Assembly (NCBI GenBank): GCA_948144175.1
Contig: CANXME010002319.1
Coordinates: 226,765 to 290,764 of the forward strand
Reading direction: 5' to 3'
DNA from: Closterium sp. NIES-65
Taxonomy: Eukaryota; Streptophyta; Zygnematophyceae; Desmidiales; Closteriaceae
DNA: 64,000 nt
The translations under genes were made by a program, and so were the position numbers. Shown here piece by piece: positions 51,401 through 57,000 of the stretch (position 1 is its first letter; each line of letters opens with the position of its first letter). The notes beneath the pieces were generated by a model that was given only the letters and a program-made list of their open reading frames with translations, did no database searches and was not told where the DNA came from.

Positions 51401-53180
51401 TGGTGTGAGGTAATTGGGGGGTTGGGAGGGTGGGTGCATGAAGCAGTCACGTGCTGCCATGGAACACCGTGCTCTTGCGCGACCATGCAAACCCCGCAGT
51501 GGCGAGGGATGTGGATCTCATAGTGGCGGCGGGGCGCACCAAAGTGGAGGTCAGTTCAGTGCCCATGAGTGAGGACACATGGTGCTGGGGGGGCTGCTGG
51601 CGGGTGGTGCCGAGGAGTGTGTGGTGCTGGGGGCGGTACTGTGGTGCTGGGGGCGGTACTGTGGTGCTGGGGGCACCTGCTTGCCATTCACCCCCTCCCC
51701 TGTGCCCACCAGACCCCGCAGTGGCGAGGAGTGTGTAGTGCTGGGGGCGGTACTGTGTGCATGTGAACATGTATTCTTAGGTAGCCATGGGCTGTTGTGT
51801 CTATGTATGTGATGCTGCGGTGCTCATATCTTCTGCTGCCATGCCATGCCTTGCATGCCGTGCTGCCATGCCGTGCATCCGATGCCCTGCATACAACCAG
51901 CCAGCCCTCCCAATTCCCTGCCCAATCGCCCCACTCCCTTCCACATCATCCTCTCCTTTTCCCCCTCCCCTCTTTCCCTTCCTGCCTCCTCGCCAGACAC
52001 ATGACGTGGGGCGGTCGGGCCGGAGGGAGCACCGAGTGGTGGACGCCAGTAGAAAGCGGTTCAAAGTGGTGAAGCTCACTGCACTCGCTGCCATCAACCG
52101 AGTGGAAGTCAGAGCAACCTACGACCCGCCCTTCAGGGTAACACTCACGGCTCAGGTTTGGGAACCTAAAGGTTAGGGTTCAGTGTTTGGGAACTTGGGG
52201 TAACACAATTCCCCCTTTCTCTCCCATCTCTCATTCTTCCCACCCCCTGCCATCAGGTGGAGACAGAACCGGGTGAGCGGGAGCGCATGTGCGTGGTGGT
52301 GAGTGCAGAGAGGGAGGTGCAACTCACACTGCCCTCCTCCCCCTTCCTCTTCCATCCTCTCCCATCTCTCATTGCACCACGTGTGCCATCAGGTGGAAAC
52401 TGAACCGGGCGAGCGTGAGCGCGTGCAGGTGGTGGTGAGTGTGGAAAAGGAGGTAGAACTCACACTGCTCCCTTTGTTTTCCCCTTTTCTCTCCCGTCTC
52501 TCATTCTCCCCACCCCTCGTCTGCAGGTGGAAACAGAACCGAATGAACGGGAGCGCATGCGGGTGGTGGTGAGTGCGGACAAGGAGGTGGAACTCACACT
52601 TCCCTCCTCCCTCTCCCACCCCCTTCCTCTCCCATCTCTCATTGCACCCGTGTGCCATCAGGTGGAAACAGAACCAGGCGAGCGGGGGTGTATGCGGGTG
52701 CTGGTGACTGCAGGCAAGGAGGTGGAACTCACCCCTTTCCTTTCGTTTTCCCCTTCCTCCTGTGTCTCTCCTTTTCTCTACCCCCCGCCATCAGGTGGAA
52801 ACTGAGCCGGCCGAGCGGGAGCGCATGCGTGTGGTGGTGAGTGCGGAAAAGGATGTCTTAGCTCATTCAGCATCCCTTCTTCCCCCTTCTGCTGTCAGGT
52901 GGAGACAGAACCAAACGACCGGGAGCGCATGTGCGTGGTGGTGAGTGCAGAAAAGGAGGTGCAACTGACACTGCCCTCCACCCCCTTCCTCTCCCATCTC
53001 TACTTGCACCACGTGTGCCATCAGGTGGAAACAGAACCGAATGAACGGGAGCGCATGCGGGTGGTGGTGAGTGCGGACAAGGAGGTGGAACTCACTCTGC
53101 CCTCGCAGCGAGCCCGGGATGTCATGGTGCTCTGCCTGCGTGCCTTCATGCAGCAGCACCGCACTGCCAAGCACCATTAA
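19799..53180 (+). CDS. AIR9: AIR9-type microtubule-associated LRR/A9-repeat protein, 32 exons
   Basis: The protein matches plant AIR9 in order: basic Ser-rich N-terminus, LRRs, A9 repeats, conserved C-terminus. Arabidopsis AIR9 binds cortical microtubules and marks the cortical division site. Exons: 19799-23254, 24047-24118, 24482-24547, 25095-25166, 25979-26044, 26499-26561, 27009-27074, 27840-27939, 28317-28427, 29134-29630, 30219-30333, 31736-31856, 32294-32478, 33064-33301, 33489-33583, 33817-33864, 37678-37865, 39326-39443, 43282-43409, 43577-43903, 44414-44648, 45761-45845, 46074-46147, 46618-46737, 47212-47491, 48065-48138, 48381-48507, 49094-49947, 50414-50584, 50917-50975, 51997-52137, 53025-53180. 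All phases join and the sum is 8508 nt (2835 aa, against about 1,700 in Arabidopsis). The start is the first ATG of the long first frame; the N-terminus is least certain. Exon echoes make splice choices ambiguous at exons 4, 30 and 32. Confidence 0.9.
22140..22395 (+). repeat. Two-copy coding repeat in AIR9 exon 1 with palindromic junction
   Basis: Copy one ends CCCCCACTGACTGCT at about 22252 and copy two ends the same way near 22395. Both encode SSSPVVAPTPAPCDPPLTA. The junction is the palindrome TTTTGAGGCGCCTCAAAA at 22252-22269. Confidence 0.85.
23239..23354 (+). repeat. 21-bp array carrying the exon 1 splice donor
   Basis: About six copies of GATGACACGGTGGGTGGCAGA. Each contains ACG/GTGGGT, the donor I chose for exon 1 in its first copy. 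As 21 is a multiple of three, use of a later copy would add seven residues (Asp-Asp-Thr-Val-Gly-Gly-Arg) per unit without a frame change. Confidence 0.8.
23400..23975 (+). pseudogene. Five echo copies of AIR9 exon 2
   Basis: Copies at about 23400, 23520, 23655, 23763 and 23909 resemble the first LRR exon (RVDLRSQRIRSLKADTLHL) and mostly keep an upstream pyrimidine tract with CAG acceptor. The true exon 24047-24118 is the only one followed by a clear GTGGGC donor in phase. Confidence 0.82.
24047..27939 (+). CDS. AIR9: AIR9 exons 2-8: leucine-rich repeat domain
   Basis: Seven small exons, mostly one LRR each and in phase 0: RVDLRSQRIRSLKADTLHL; FVYLRGNKLTAMDGIERLKK; VLDVSYNQLGEASLAPLAAC; QLFLAGNHISSLASLPRLPS; FLSVSQNSLCLIDMPSQPRL; VVTASSNSIASFESFPLLPA; HLRLDDNPIEDAPAPHLAAI. 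Arabidopsis AIR9 has the same LRRs, for example FVYLRDNLLSTLEGIEIL. The order and phase match with no missing repeat. Exon 5 ends at GAG/GCATGG, so its intron would be GC-AG. Confidence 0.92.
24337..24412 (+). repeat. (GT)n microsatellite in AIR9 intron 2
   Basis: A long GTGTGT/GCGTGTGT run sits between exon 2 and exon 3. Confidence 0.9.
24631..24675 (+). pseudogene. Echo of AIR9 exon 3
   Basis: A 45-bp copy of the exon 3 end (ACAATGGACGGCATCGAGCG) lies in the following intron together with several GTCAAGGTGAGTCAAC donor copies (24544-24720). Confidence 0.8.
24856..25480 (+). pseudogene. Echoes of AIR9 exon 4, including one complete second copy
   Basis: Partial copies at about 24856 and 25015 precede exon 4 (25095-25166). 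A complete 72-nt copy at 25247-25318 follows it with intact CAG acceptor and GTGAGT donor, encoding VLDVSYNQLGEASLASLAAC plus ASLQ. A further fragment lies near 25447. The complete copy differs from exon 4 by one residue and keeps phase 0, so it may be a real alternative exon. Confidence 0.85.
25756..25935 (+). pseudogene. Two echoes of AIR9 exon 5
   Basis: Copies at about 25756 and 25872 match the first 45 bases of exon 5 (GGGCAACCACATC). Both stop at a near-perfect palindrome, at 25801-25818 and 25916-25933. Confidence 0.82.
26665..26860 (+). repeat. 24-bp minisatellite in AIR9 intron 6
   Basis: About eight units of CTCTGTTTTCCAATCTGCCC and variants, pyrimidine-rich, upstream of the exon 7 echo. 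Confidence 0.88.
26874..26940 (+). pseudogene. Echo of AIR9 exon 7
   Basis: A copy of the first 40 bases of exon 7 with its CAG acceptor, ending at a degenerate palindrome (26923-26940), precedes the full exon at 27009. Confidence 0.82.
27079..27335 (+). repeat. TTGCCCCACC 10-bp array
   Basis: More than 20 copies of a 10-bp unit follow exon 7. All frames stay open through it on both strands, so the long open frames here are not genes. Confidence 0.9.
27490..27770 (+). pseudogene. Echoes of AIR9 exon 8
   Basis: Copies at about 27493, 27600 and 27722 carry ACCTGC(G/A)(T/A)CTGGA(C/T)GACAA and ATAGAGGACG blocks of exon 8 (27840-27939), with the CAG acceptor kept in two of them. Confidence 0.82.
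28094..28215 (+). repeat. 18-bp CTCTGCATGTGTGCGCGC array
   Basis: About six to seven units lie in intron 8, upstream of exon 9. Confidence 0.85.
28317..28427 (+). CDS. AIR9: AIR9 exon 9: linker between LRRs and A9 repeats
   Basis: It encodes SDDERLAVEEAGGGHGPMCV then RMGWLPPSPS, matching the AIR9 segment DLSREEVAIAKRYPPQTALC-LRDGW. The exon is 111 nt, phase 1 in and out, with CAG acceptor at 28316 and GTACCA donor at 28428. Confidence 0.82.
28485..28775 (+). pseudogene. Three echoes of AIR9 exon 9
   Basis: Copies of CACGGGCCCATGTGTGTG(CG)CATGGG at about 28488, 28626 and 28738. The second and third are near-identical 80-90-bp units separated exactly by the palindrome at 28718-28735. Confidence 0.86.
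28972..29061 (+). pseudogene. Echo of AIR9 exon 10 start
   Basis: CAGCCTCCCTGGTG plus the following 80 bases resemble the start of exon 10 (29134), including LLDRP. The acceptor is kept. Confidence 0.85.
29134..51159 (+). CDS. AIR9: AIR9 exons 10-30: A9 repeat array
   Basis: About ten A9 repeats, each with a beta-strand start such as VQQVAVEGEALLGGVL, an aromatic block (LLQWFRE, VEWFF, LLEWYRY, VQWF, VVWYRQ, MQWW, IQWFRV) and a DVG...TPVRxDG..GEP end. Examples are LHDVGCVLQLAFTPVSAAGV (exon 13), ADDVGCYLLLRYTPVASSG (15), SDVGCFLSFRVTPVRSDGAV (20) and AEDVGSRLRVEFTPVRTDGV (24). Arabidopsis has eleven. A9 is an Ig-like fold used in AIR9 targeting. Low-complexity in-frame inserts occur in exon 10 (Lys-Asp-Gly-Gly), 14, 21, 25 and 28. 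The listed span includes two alternative exon 30 copies. Confidence 0.9.
29326..29428 (+). repeat. 12-bp GATGGGGGGAAG coding array in AIR9 exon 10
   Basis: About eight units encode Lys-Asp-Gly-Gly repeats in frame inside the exon. The insert sits between the LLLQ and VAMRYEWLRRG blocks of the first A9 repeat. Confidence 0.88.
29834..30722 (+). pseudogene. Echoes of AIR9 exon 11
   Basis: Fragments at about 29836, 29938, 30373, 30520 and 30637 surround exon 11 (30219-30333). They keep TCAGACGTGCATGCGTGTCT and GCTGCACCCCGCTGCTCCAC. The copies at 30391-30471 and 30640-30720 keep a CCCCTGGTA donor. Confidence 0.85.
30001..30215 (+). repeat. 20-bp CACCACCCTGTCGCCCATCC array
   Basis: About eleven units abut the acceptor of exon 11 and appear to supply its pyrimidine tract. 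Confidence 0.9.
30808..31640 (+). pseudogene. Echoes of AIR9 exon 12 around a 20-bp array
   Basis: Copies of GTCCCGGCAT(T/C)CC(G/A)CGAGTGCA at about 30809, 31460 and 31589 precede exon 12 (31736-31856). A copy of the exon end with a GTGGGA donor is at about 31986-32040. Confidence 0.85.
30953..31411 (+). repeat. 20-bp GTGTGTGCTTGCGCATCTGT array
   Basis: About 23 units with T/G variation. Open frames in all phases on both strands (Cys/Val/Leu-rich one way, His/Arg/Lys-rich the other) are artefacts. Confidence 0.93.
32503..32966 (+). pseudogene. Echoes of AIR9 exons 13 and 14
   Basis: The end of exon 13 (GGGTGTGTGCTGCAGCTCGC to CCATTGCTG) is repeated at about 32500-32601 with a GTGAGA donor. 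The start of exon 14 (CAG/CGCCCCCCCAGGTGCAGCAG) is repeated at 32772 and 32906 with its acceptor; the second has a GTGATG donor. Confidence 0.87.
33305..33410 (+). repeat. GGTGCTGGGGTGTTATGG array in intron 14
   Basis: About five 18-20-bp units downstream of exon 14. Confidence 0.8.
33607..33660 (+). pseudogene. Echo of AIR9 exon 15 end
   Basis: GTGCTGCTGCGCTACACACC repeats the LLLRYTPVA part of exon 15 in the following intron. Confidence 0.75.
34050..34440. mobile_element. AT-rich insert, possible DNA-transposon fragment
   Basis: The stretch contrasts sharply with the surrounding GC-rich intron. It starts near CATGGGCAAACGAGTC, similar in style to the hAT end at 38190 (CATGGGCA), and holds repeated AAACTCGG and CGAGTC words in both orientations, like hAT subterminal repeats. 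No matching right end or target duplication was found, so the identification is tentative. Confidence 0.35.
34475..37463 (+). repeat. 13-bp CACCTCAAACCTG array, about 230 copies
   Basis: Nearly 3 kb of CACCTCAAACCTG with CACCTCCAACCTG, CACGTCAAACCTG and CACCTCAAGCCTG variants fills intron 16. Because 13 is not a multiple of three and the unit lacks plus-strand stops in any phase, frames over 1000 codons long run through it. They are artefacts. Confidence 0.97.
37466..38160 (+). pseudogene. Echoes of AIR9 exon 17
   Basis: A start copy at about 37476 (GGCAGCGACGTGGCGATGAG) precedes exon 17 (37678-37865). End copies follow at about 37905-38000 (TTCTTCACTCACAC to CCAACTCCATGGTGAGTG) and 38117-38165 (GAGGTGGAATGGTTCTTCAC). 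A 15-bp GAGGGGCCTCAAGAG array (38051-38116) separates the last two. Confidence 0.83.
38190..39148. mobile_element. Non-autonomous hAT-like DNA transposon in AIR9 intron 17
   Basis: A 959-bp element with terminal inverted repeats TAGGCATGGGCATCTGGCCC on the left and, inverted, TAGGGATGGGCATTTGGCCC on the right. It is flanked by a perfect 8-bp target duplication GTCCAACC (38182-38189 and 39149-39156). Subterminal CCCGACCCG/CGGGTCGGG clusters occupy both ends. The 8-bp duplication and end sequence indicate the hAT superfamily. No transposase is present; the middle has GCGATCGCGCTGC repeats and an AT-rich stretch. Confidence 0.88.
39174..39285 (+). pseudogene. Echo of AIR9 exon 18
   Basis: GGCCCTCACAGTGCCTCTGG and about 60 further bases repeat the start of exon 18 (39326) with the CAG acceptor. 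A second degenerate copy lies at about 42978-43070, beyond the 44-bp array. Confidence 0.85.
39445..42964 (+). repeat. 44-bp array of exactly 80 copies beginning at an exon end
   Basis: The array spans 3520 bp with no indels detectable by phase. The unit starts TGTGTGAATGGTAGGCCTGT and ends GCAGTGCGGTCACAGG. The only frequent variant is TGTGTG/TGGGTG at the unit start; single-base variants occur at about 39949 and 41231. Each unit ends TCACAG/GT, repeating the exon 18 end and its splice donor. No other feature is present. Confidence 0.97.
43087..43256 (+). repeat. 20-bp CCTGCACTGCATTGCCCTTC array
   Basis: About eight pyrimidine-rich units precede the exon 19 acceptor. Confidence 0.9.
43985..45425 (+). 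pseudogene. Echoes of AIR9 exons 20 and 21
   Basis: The exon 20 end (GCGGGCGGCAGGCAGG to GGTTCTCGGTACG) recurs at about 43987 and 44146. The exon 21 end (GATGATGGGGAGGAGGGCGC to CCATCATGCCAGGTA) recurs five times, at about 44728, 44873, 45008, 45215 and 45367, four or five with a GGTA(A/G) donor. Intron sequence between copies is also repeated. Confidence 0.87.
45630..45700 (+). pseudogene. Echo of AIR9 exon 22
   Basis: CACAGCCCCCCCAGCGTATG and the next 45 bases repeat exon 22 (45761-45845) with the acceptor. Confidence 0.85.
46250..46840 (+). pseudogene. Echoes of AIR9 exon 24
   Basis: Copies at about 46257 and 46437 precede exon 24 (46618-46737), and an end copy is at about 46763-46840 with a CACCAGGTG donor. 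The first two stop at degenerate palindromes (46341-46358, 46535-46552). Confidence 0.85.
46947..47103 (+). repeat. 25-bp TTGAGATGGATAAGGTAGCC array
   Basis: Six nearly perfect units in intron 24. Confidence 0.93.
47535..48765 (+). pseudogene. Echoes of AIR9 exons 25, 26 and 27
   Basis: The exon 25 end (GCACGTACG to GTGGTGGCGGGGTGAGT) recurs at 47545-47613 and 47635-47748. The exon 26 start recurs at about 47931. The exon 27 end (CTGCACGCCCTGCATGCTGT to CACATGCAATGG) recurs at about 48580 and 48712. Confidence 0.85.
48771..48995. repeat. GGACCAAGGCGCGCGCCC units followed by an AT-rich insert
   Basis: Four 18-bp CG-rich units (48777-48842) are followed by about 150 bases of AT-richer unique sequence with no recognisable feature, then a short echo of the exon 28 start (about 49009). 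Confidence 0.7.
49094..49947 (+). CDS. AIR9: AIR9 exon 28 with a long low-complexity insert
   Basis: An 854-nt exon. It opens WWQASSGSDSHRPIDGATSA and reaches VTARHVGAYLLCSATVLDSF, finishing one A9 repeat. It then has about 190 residues rich in Ala, Glu, Gly and Gln, and begins the next repeat (GPYHTSLFHLHL, CCIQWFRVPPGGFHALDP). The insert has no counterpart in Arabidopsis AIR9. Echoes of the exon end (TTCCGCGTG and GGGGGGTTCCACGC) follow at about 50010, 50160 and 50205. Confidence 0.85.
50326..50365 (+). pseudogene. Echo of AIR9 exon 29 fragment
   Basis: CATCAGTGCCTCACGGTGGAG with GCGGCCCCTCCC repeats the middle of exon 29 (50414-50584) just upstream of it. Confidence 0.7.
50917..51735 (+). 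CDS. AIR9: AIR9 exon 30 and its copies: candidate alternative exons
   Basis: Three 59-nt copies (50917-50975, 51101-51159, 51311-51369) each have a CAG acceptor and a GTCAGT donor and encode DPAVARDVDLIV(A/T)AGSTKVE. A fourth (51491-51549) has lost the CAG acceptor, and a fifth (about 51713) is truncated. Each good copy begins in phase 1 and ends in phase 0, so any one keeps the frame but two in series would not. Confidence 0.85.
51997..52137 (+). CDS. AIR9: AIR9 exon 31: conserved C-terminal block
   Basis: It encodes VVDASRKRFKVVKLTALAAI and VEVRATYDPPFR, matching the AIR9 segment LEMNRKRIKVVKPG...VRGSYGPPFHV. Length is 141 nt in phase 0, with CAG acceptor and GTAACA donor. Confidence 0.9.
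52257..53180 (+). CDS. AIR9: AIR9 terminal exon 32 preceded by six copies of its start
   Basis: The exon I used is 53025-53180. It encodes VETEPNERERMRVVVSADKE and then ARDVMVLCLRAFMQQHRTAK before TAA, matching the AIR9 C-terminus (VDSENEVDIVVQ, RDVIVLVIRGFAQRF). Copies of its start, each with CAG acceptor, begin at 52257, 52393, 52527, 52662, 52795 and 52899. In most copies a GTGGTG/GTGAGTG donor-like site lies 42 nt in, making each a possible 14-codon cassette. Confidence 0.9.
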
Positions 53181-53226
53181 CGGCTGGTACCGCACTGCAT
53201 CGCGCAGCACCACTGTATCAGATGCA

Positions 53227-53420
53227 GCGAGCCCGGGATGTCATGGTGCTCTGCCTGCGTGCGTTCATGCAGCAGCACCGCACTGCCAAGCACCATTAAG
53301 AGCTGGTACCGCACTGCATCGCGCAGCACCACTGTCTCAGATGCAGCGAGCTCGGAATGTCATGGTGCTGTGCCTGCGTGCATTCATGCAGCAGCAGCAC
53401 CGCACTGCCAAGCATTAAGC
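53227..53420 (+). pseudogene. Two echoes of the AIR9 stop-containing exon end
   Basis: Copies at about 53227-53299 and 53346-53417 repeat GCATTCATGCAGCAGCAGCA-type sequence through CATTAA, in the 3' UTR region just after the real stop. The spacer (GGTACCGCACTGCATCGCGC) is repeated as well. Confidence 0.9.
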
Positions 53421-54065
53421 CAGTCATGCGAAGCTGACTGCTGTGCTGAATGGGGGTTAATTCTCTTTCATGCCAGGTGCCCATCTTGCTGCTGCTGTTA
53501 GGAGTGAGCTTAGGATGGGCCGCCGGCTTGGCAGGCTCACTTGAATGTGTTTGTACATTTTTTTCAAAGTTGGGCAATACATAAATATCGACCTGGCTGT
53601 GCACATCCGGCACTGATCCTACATGGCATGGCTAAACTAAACAACTGAAACAAACATAGTGGAAAACAGGCAAGAACAGTTCAAGCAAAAGGCAGAGATG
53701 TGAGTGCGTACGTGTTGGCTTTTGAGGCGCCTCAAAAGGTGACAATGCAAGCCAGCAGAGATGTGAGGGCGCGCTTGTTGGCGCCACCAACCACTCGAGA
53801 ACAAAGCACCCCTTTGAACTGCGAACAATCTGTGAGCACACAGATTGCCTTGCTTGAGCCTCCATCCATTCAGCCCAGAACAAATCCCCTTGTTCTGGAA
53901 AATGTGGAGGCAACTGTGAGCAGCACAGGAGCACCTTGGTGCAGATCTCTTCACAAGGCTGCGGCTGAGAGGCTTGGTTGGCCACCGACTAAGGGGCTGT
54001 GCAGCCATGAGAGCAGCGAGAGCGGCTGTGCATGAGAGGTAGGGGCTAGGGCTAGCAAGGCGTTG
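53421..54065. other. Intergenic region between convergent AIR9 and PNPOx-like genes
   Basis: This should hold the 3' ends of both genes. It contains a 20-bp perfect palindrome (53719-53738) lying between two copies of GCAGAGATGTGAG(T/G)GCG. No coding homology is recognised. Confidence 0.6.
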
Positions 54066-57000
54066 TCAGAGCAGGGGGGTGCCGTTGGGGAGCACGGGCG
54101 AGGGGCAGGCGAGGATGCGGCGCAGCGCTGCCTCTGCTGCTGGCAGTGAGTCCACTGCGTCTGATGTGGTGAAGGACAGGCGCTGCACGTGGAACTGAAG
54201 GGGTGGGGAGGGATGGAGAGGGGCAGGGATAGAGAGGGCGGAGATGGAGCAGTATGGATGGATGTATGCTGCCTCTGCTGCTGGCAGCGAGTCGAGTGCG
54301 TTTTATGTACGGAGAACTGCAGAGAGAAAGGGTGAGATTGGGTTGCTATGAAGAATGAGGCATGTGCAGGGTGTCATATCAGCACTGGGTGGATAGACAT
54401 GCACATGCGCCATGTCATACCACCTGCATGCCATGTCATCCCACCTGCATGACATGTCATCCCACCCTCATGACATGTCAACCCCACCTGTGCAGCATCC
54501 CATTGTTCACCTGTGTGTCGTGTCATGTACCATGCCCTACCTGAGTGACGACCGCACACGAATATCCACCCGCTTGCTGTGGATGCTGATAAACGAAGCA
54601 TCGTCGATGGCCTGCTGGGGCTGCTCGCTGCTTGAGTCACCCGGGTACCATGTCATGTTACTTGCGCAGCCCGCTCTATGCACTTGTGTGCCCATTTACC
54701 CACCTGAGTGCCGTGCAACACGGGGATGTCAACCCCTTGCTGTGGATTGCTGATGAACGAAGCATCGTCGATGGCCTGCTGGGGCTGCTCGCTGCTAGAG
54801 TCACGTGGGTACCATGTCATGCCACCCACGTTCCATGTCTCTCACCCGTGCGTCGTCTCTCTCCTCACCTGAGTGCCATGCCGCACGCGGATGTCAACCC
54901 CCTTGCTGTGAATGCTGATAAAGGAGGCATCGGTGATGGCCTGCTGGGGGCTCGCAGCCACACCTGGTCACCCCACCCACCCACGTGCCACATGTCTCCA
55001 CCCACCTGAGTACCATGCCGCACGCGGATGTCAACCCCCTTGCTGTCGATGCTGATAAACGAAGCGTCGTCGATGGCCTGCTGGGGGCTCGACCCCGCCA
55101 GCACTGCCCTTAGATCGGCTCCCAGCCGATCGTTGAGTTCCTGCCAGCCACAGATAGGGGGAAGGAGGATGAGAGAAGAGGAAAAAGGGGATGGTGGAAG
55201 GAGGATGAGAGAAGAGGAAAAAGGGGATGGTGGAAGGAGGATGAGAGAAGAGGAAAAAGGGGATGGTGGAAGGAGGATGAGAGAAGAGGAAAAAGGGGAT
55301 GGTGGAAGGAGGATGAGAGAAGAGGAAAAAGGGGATGGTGGAAGGAGGATGAGAGAAGAGGACAAAGGGGATGATGGAAGGAGGATGAGAGAAGAGGAAA
55401 AAGGGGATGGTGGAAGGAGGATGAGAGAAGAGGAAAAAGGGGATGGTGGAAGGAGGATGAGAGAAGAGGAAAAAGGGGATGGTGGAAGGAGGATGAGAGA
55501 AGAGGAAAAAGGGGATGGTGGAAGGAGCAAGAGAGACGAGGAAAAAGGGGGATGGTGGAAGCACAATGATAGCATGCACCACTCGACCCTGCCAGCACGC
55601 CCTCAGCTCCGCCCCTAGCCGGTCGTTGAGCTCCTGTTGAAGAGAACAATGAGAGAGGGAAAGGGGAAGGCGTAAAAAGGAACCGGAATGACAATCCTCA
55701 CCGCTTGAACCCGCCAGCACCACCATCAGCTTGGCCCCTATCCGGTCTTGTCATTCAGCTTGGCCCCTATCCGGTCTTGTCATTCAGCTTGGCCCCTATC
55801 CGGTCTTGTCATTCAGCTTGGCACAAGGTACCTTCTCCCTCTCACCTGCAGTGTGTGCTCCACGTGGTTGGTGGCCACGGTGTCAGGCGTGGCAGCCACA
55901 TACTCAGCCACATCTATCCACGCCACCGTGCCAAAGCCCCCCACAAAATAGATGTCACTGAGGGAGTGGGGGGGGGAGAGGAAGGGGGAGGAAGGGGGAG
56001 GAAGGGGGAGGAAGGGGGAGGAAGGGGGAAGGAAGGGGGAGGAAGGGGGAGTGGGGGGAAGGGCAAGAGAGAGTGTGTAAGTATGTATGTAGGCGTCATT
56101 TCACATACTCAGCCTCGTCTATCCATGCCACCGTGCCAACCCCCCCCAGTAAGTAGATGGTGCCAAAAGCGGTTACCGGATGACCAGATGAATGTGCTTA
56201 CCGAACGAATCTGGTCACAAGATGAATGTGGTTACCGCATGAATCTGGTTACAAGATGAATGCACTTACCAGATGGTATCCATGCGGTAAAAGTGGAAGT
56301 TTCCCCATTGCTGCGCTGCCCCGTGCTGGTGCCGCTTCACATAGAAGCCCCGCGCCCACTCCTGCCAGTGGCGCAACCAAAGGGGAGGGAGGGAGGGAGG
56401 GAGGGAGGGAGGGAGGGAGGGAGGGAGGGAGGGAGGGAGGGAGGGAGGGAGGGAGGGAGGGAGGGAGGGAGGGAGGGAGGGAGGGAGGGAGGGAGGAGGG
56501 AGGTGAAGTGAGGGCCCGGAGGGAGAAATGGCAAAATGTGAAGTGGGGGGCATGGAGGGGAGGAGGAGTTAGGGAGGGAGAGGGGATTGTTTGCGTGCTG
56601 GTGCAAACACGCTAACGGGTTGTTATCGCACTTGGTTTCACCCCCATGTGCTGTGATGTATCTAGTCTAGTGTCTACCAGCTATCTGGGGGGGTAGACGA
56701 CAAAAGGGTACAGGTCCCACCTGCTGGCTGGGCGGCAGGGGGTAGAGGTCCCCAAAGATGGTGGCGCGGGCATTGCAAGGCCGCTCCACCCTGGGATCTG
56801 CACCACCACGGTGCAGCGCGGGTCCGACTGCAGGTTGCGCGAATGCATGCCCAGTGGAGAGAGCAGGAACACGGGGTCTGGGGGATTGGGGTTGGGGGGG
56901 GAAGAAGAGGAAAGTGGAGGAGTGAGGGGAATGGCAGGGGAAGGTGAAATCTGCATGACCACGGTGCAGCGCGGGTCGGATTGGAGGTTGCGCGAGTGCA

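Noticed and set aside
55028-55618. 196-codon Arg/Glu/Gly-rich plus-strand frame
   Set aside because: Translation of the 36-bp array in an intron of the minus-strand PNPOx-like gene.
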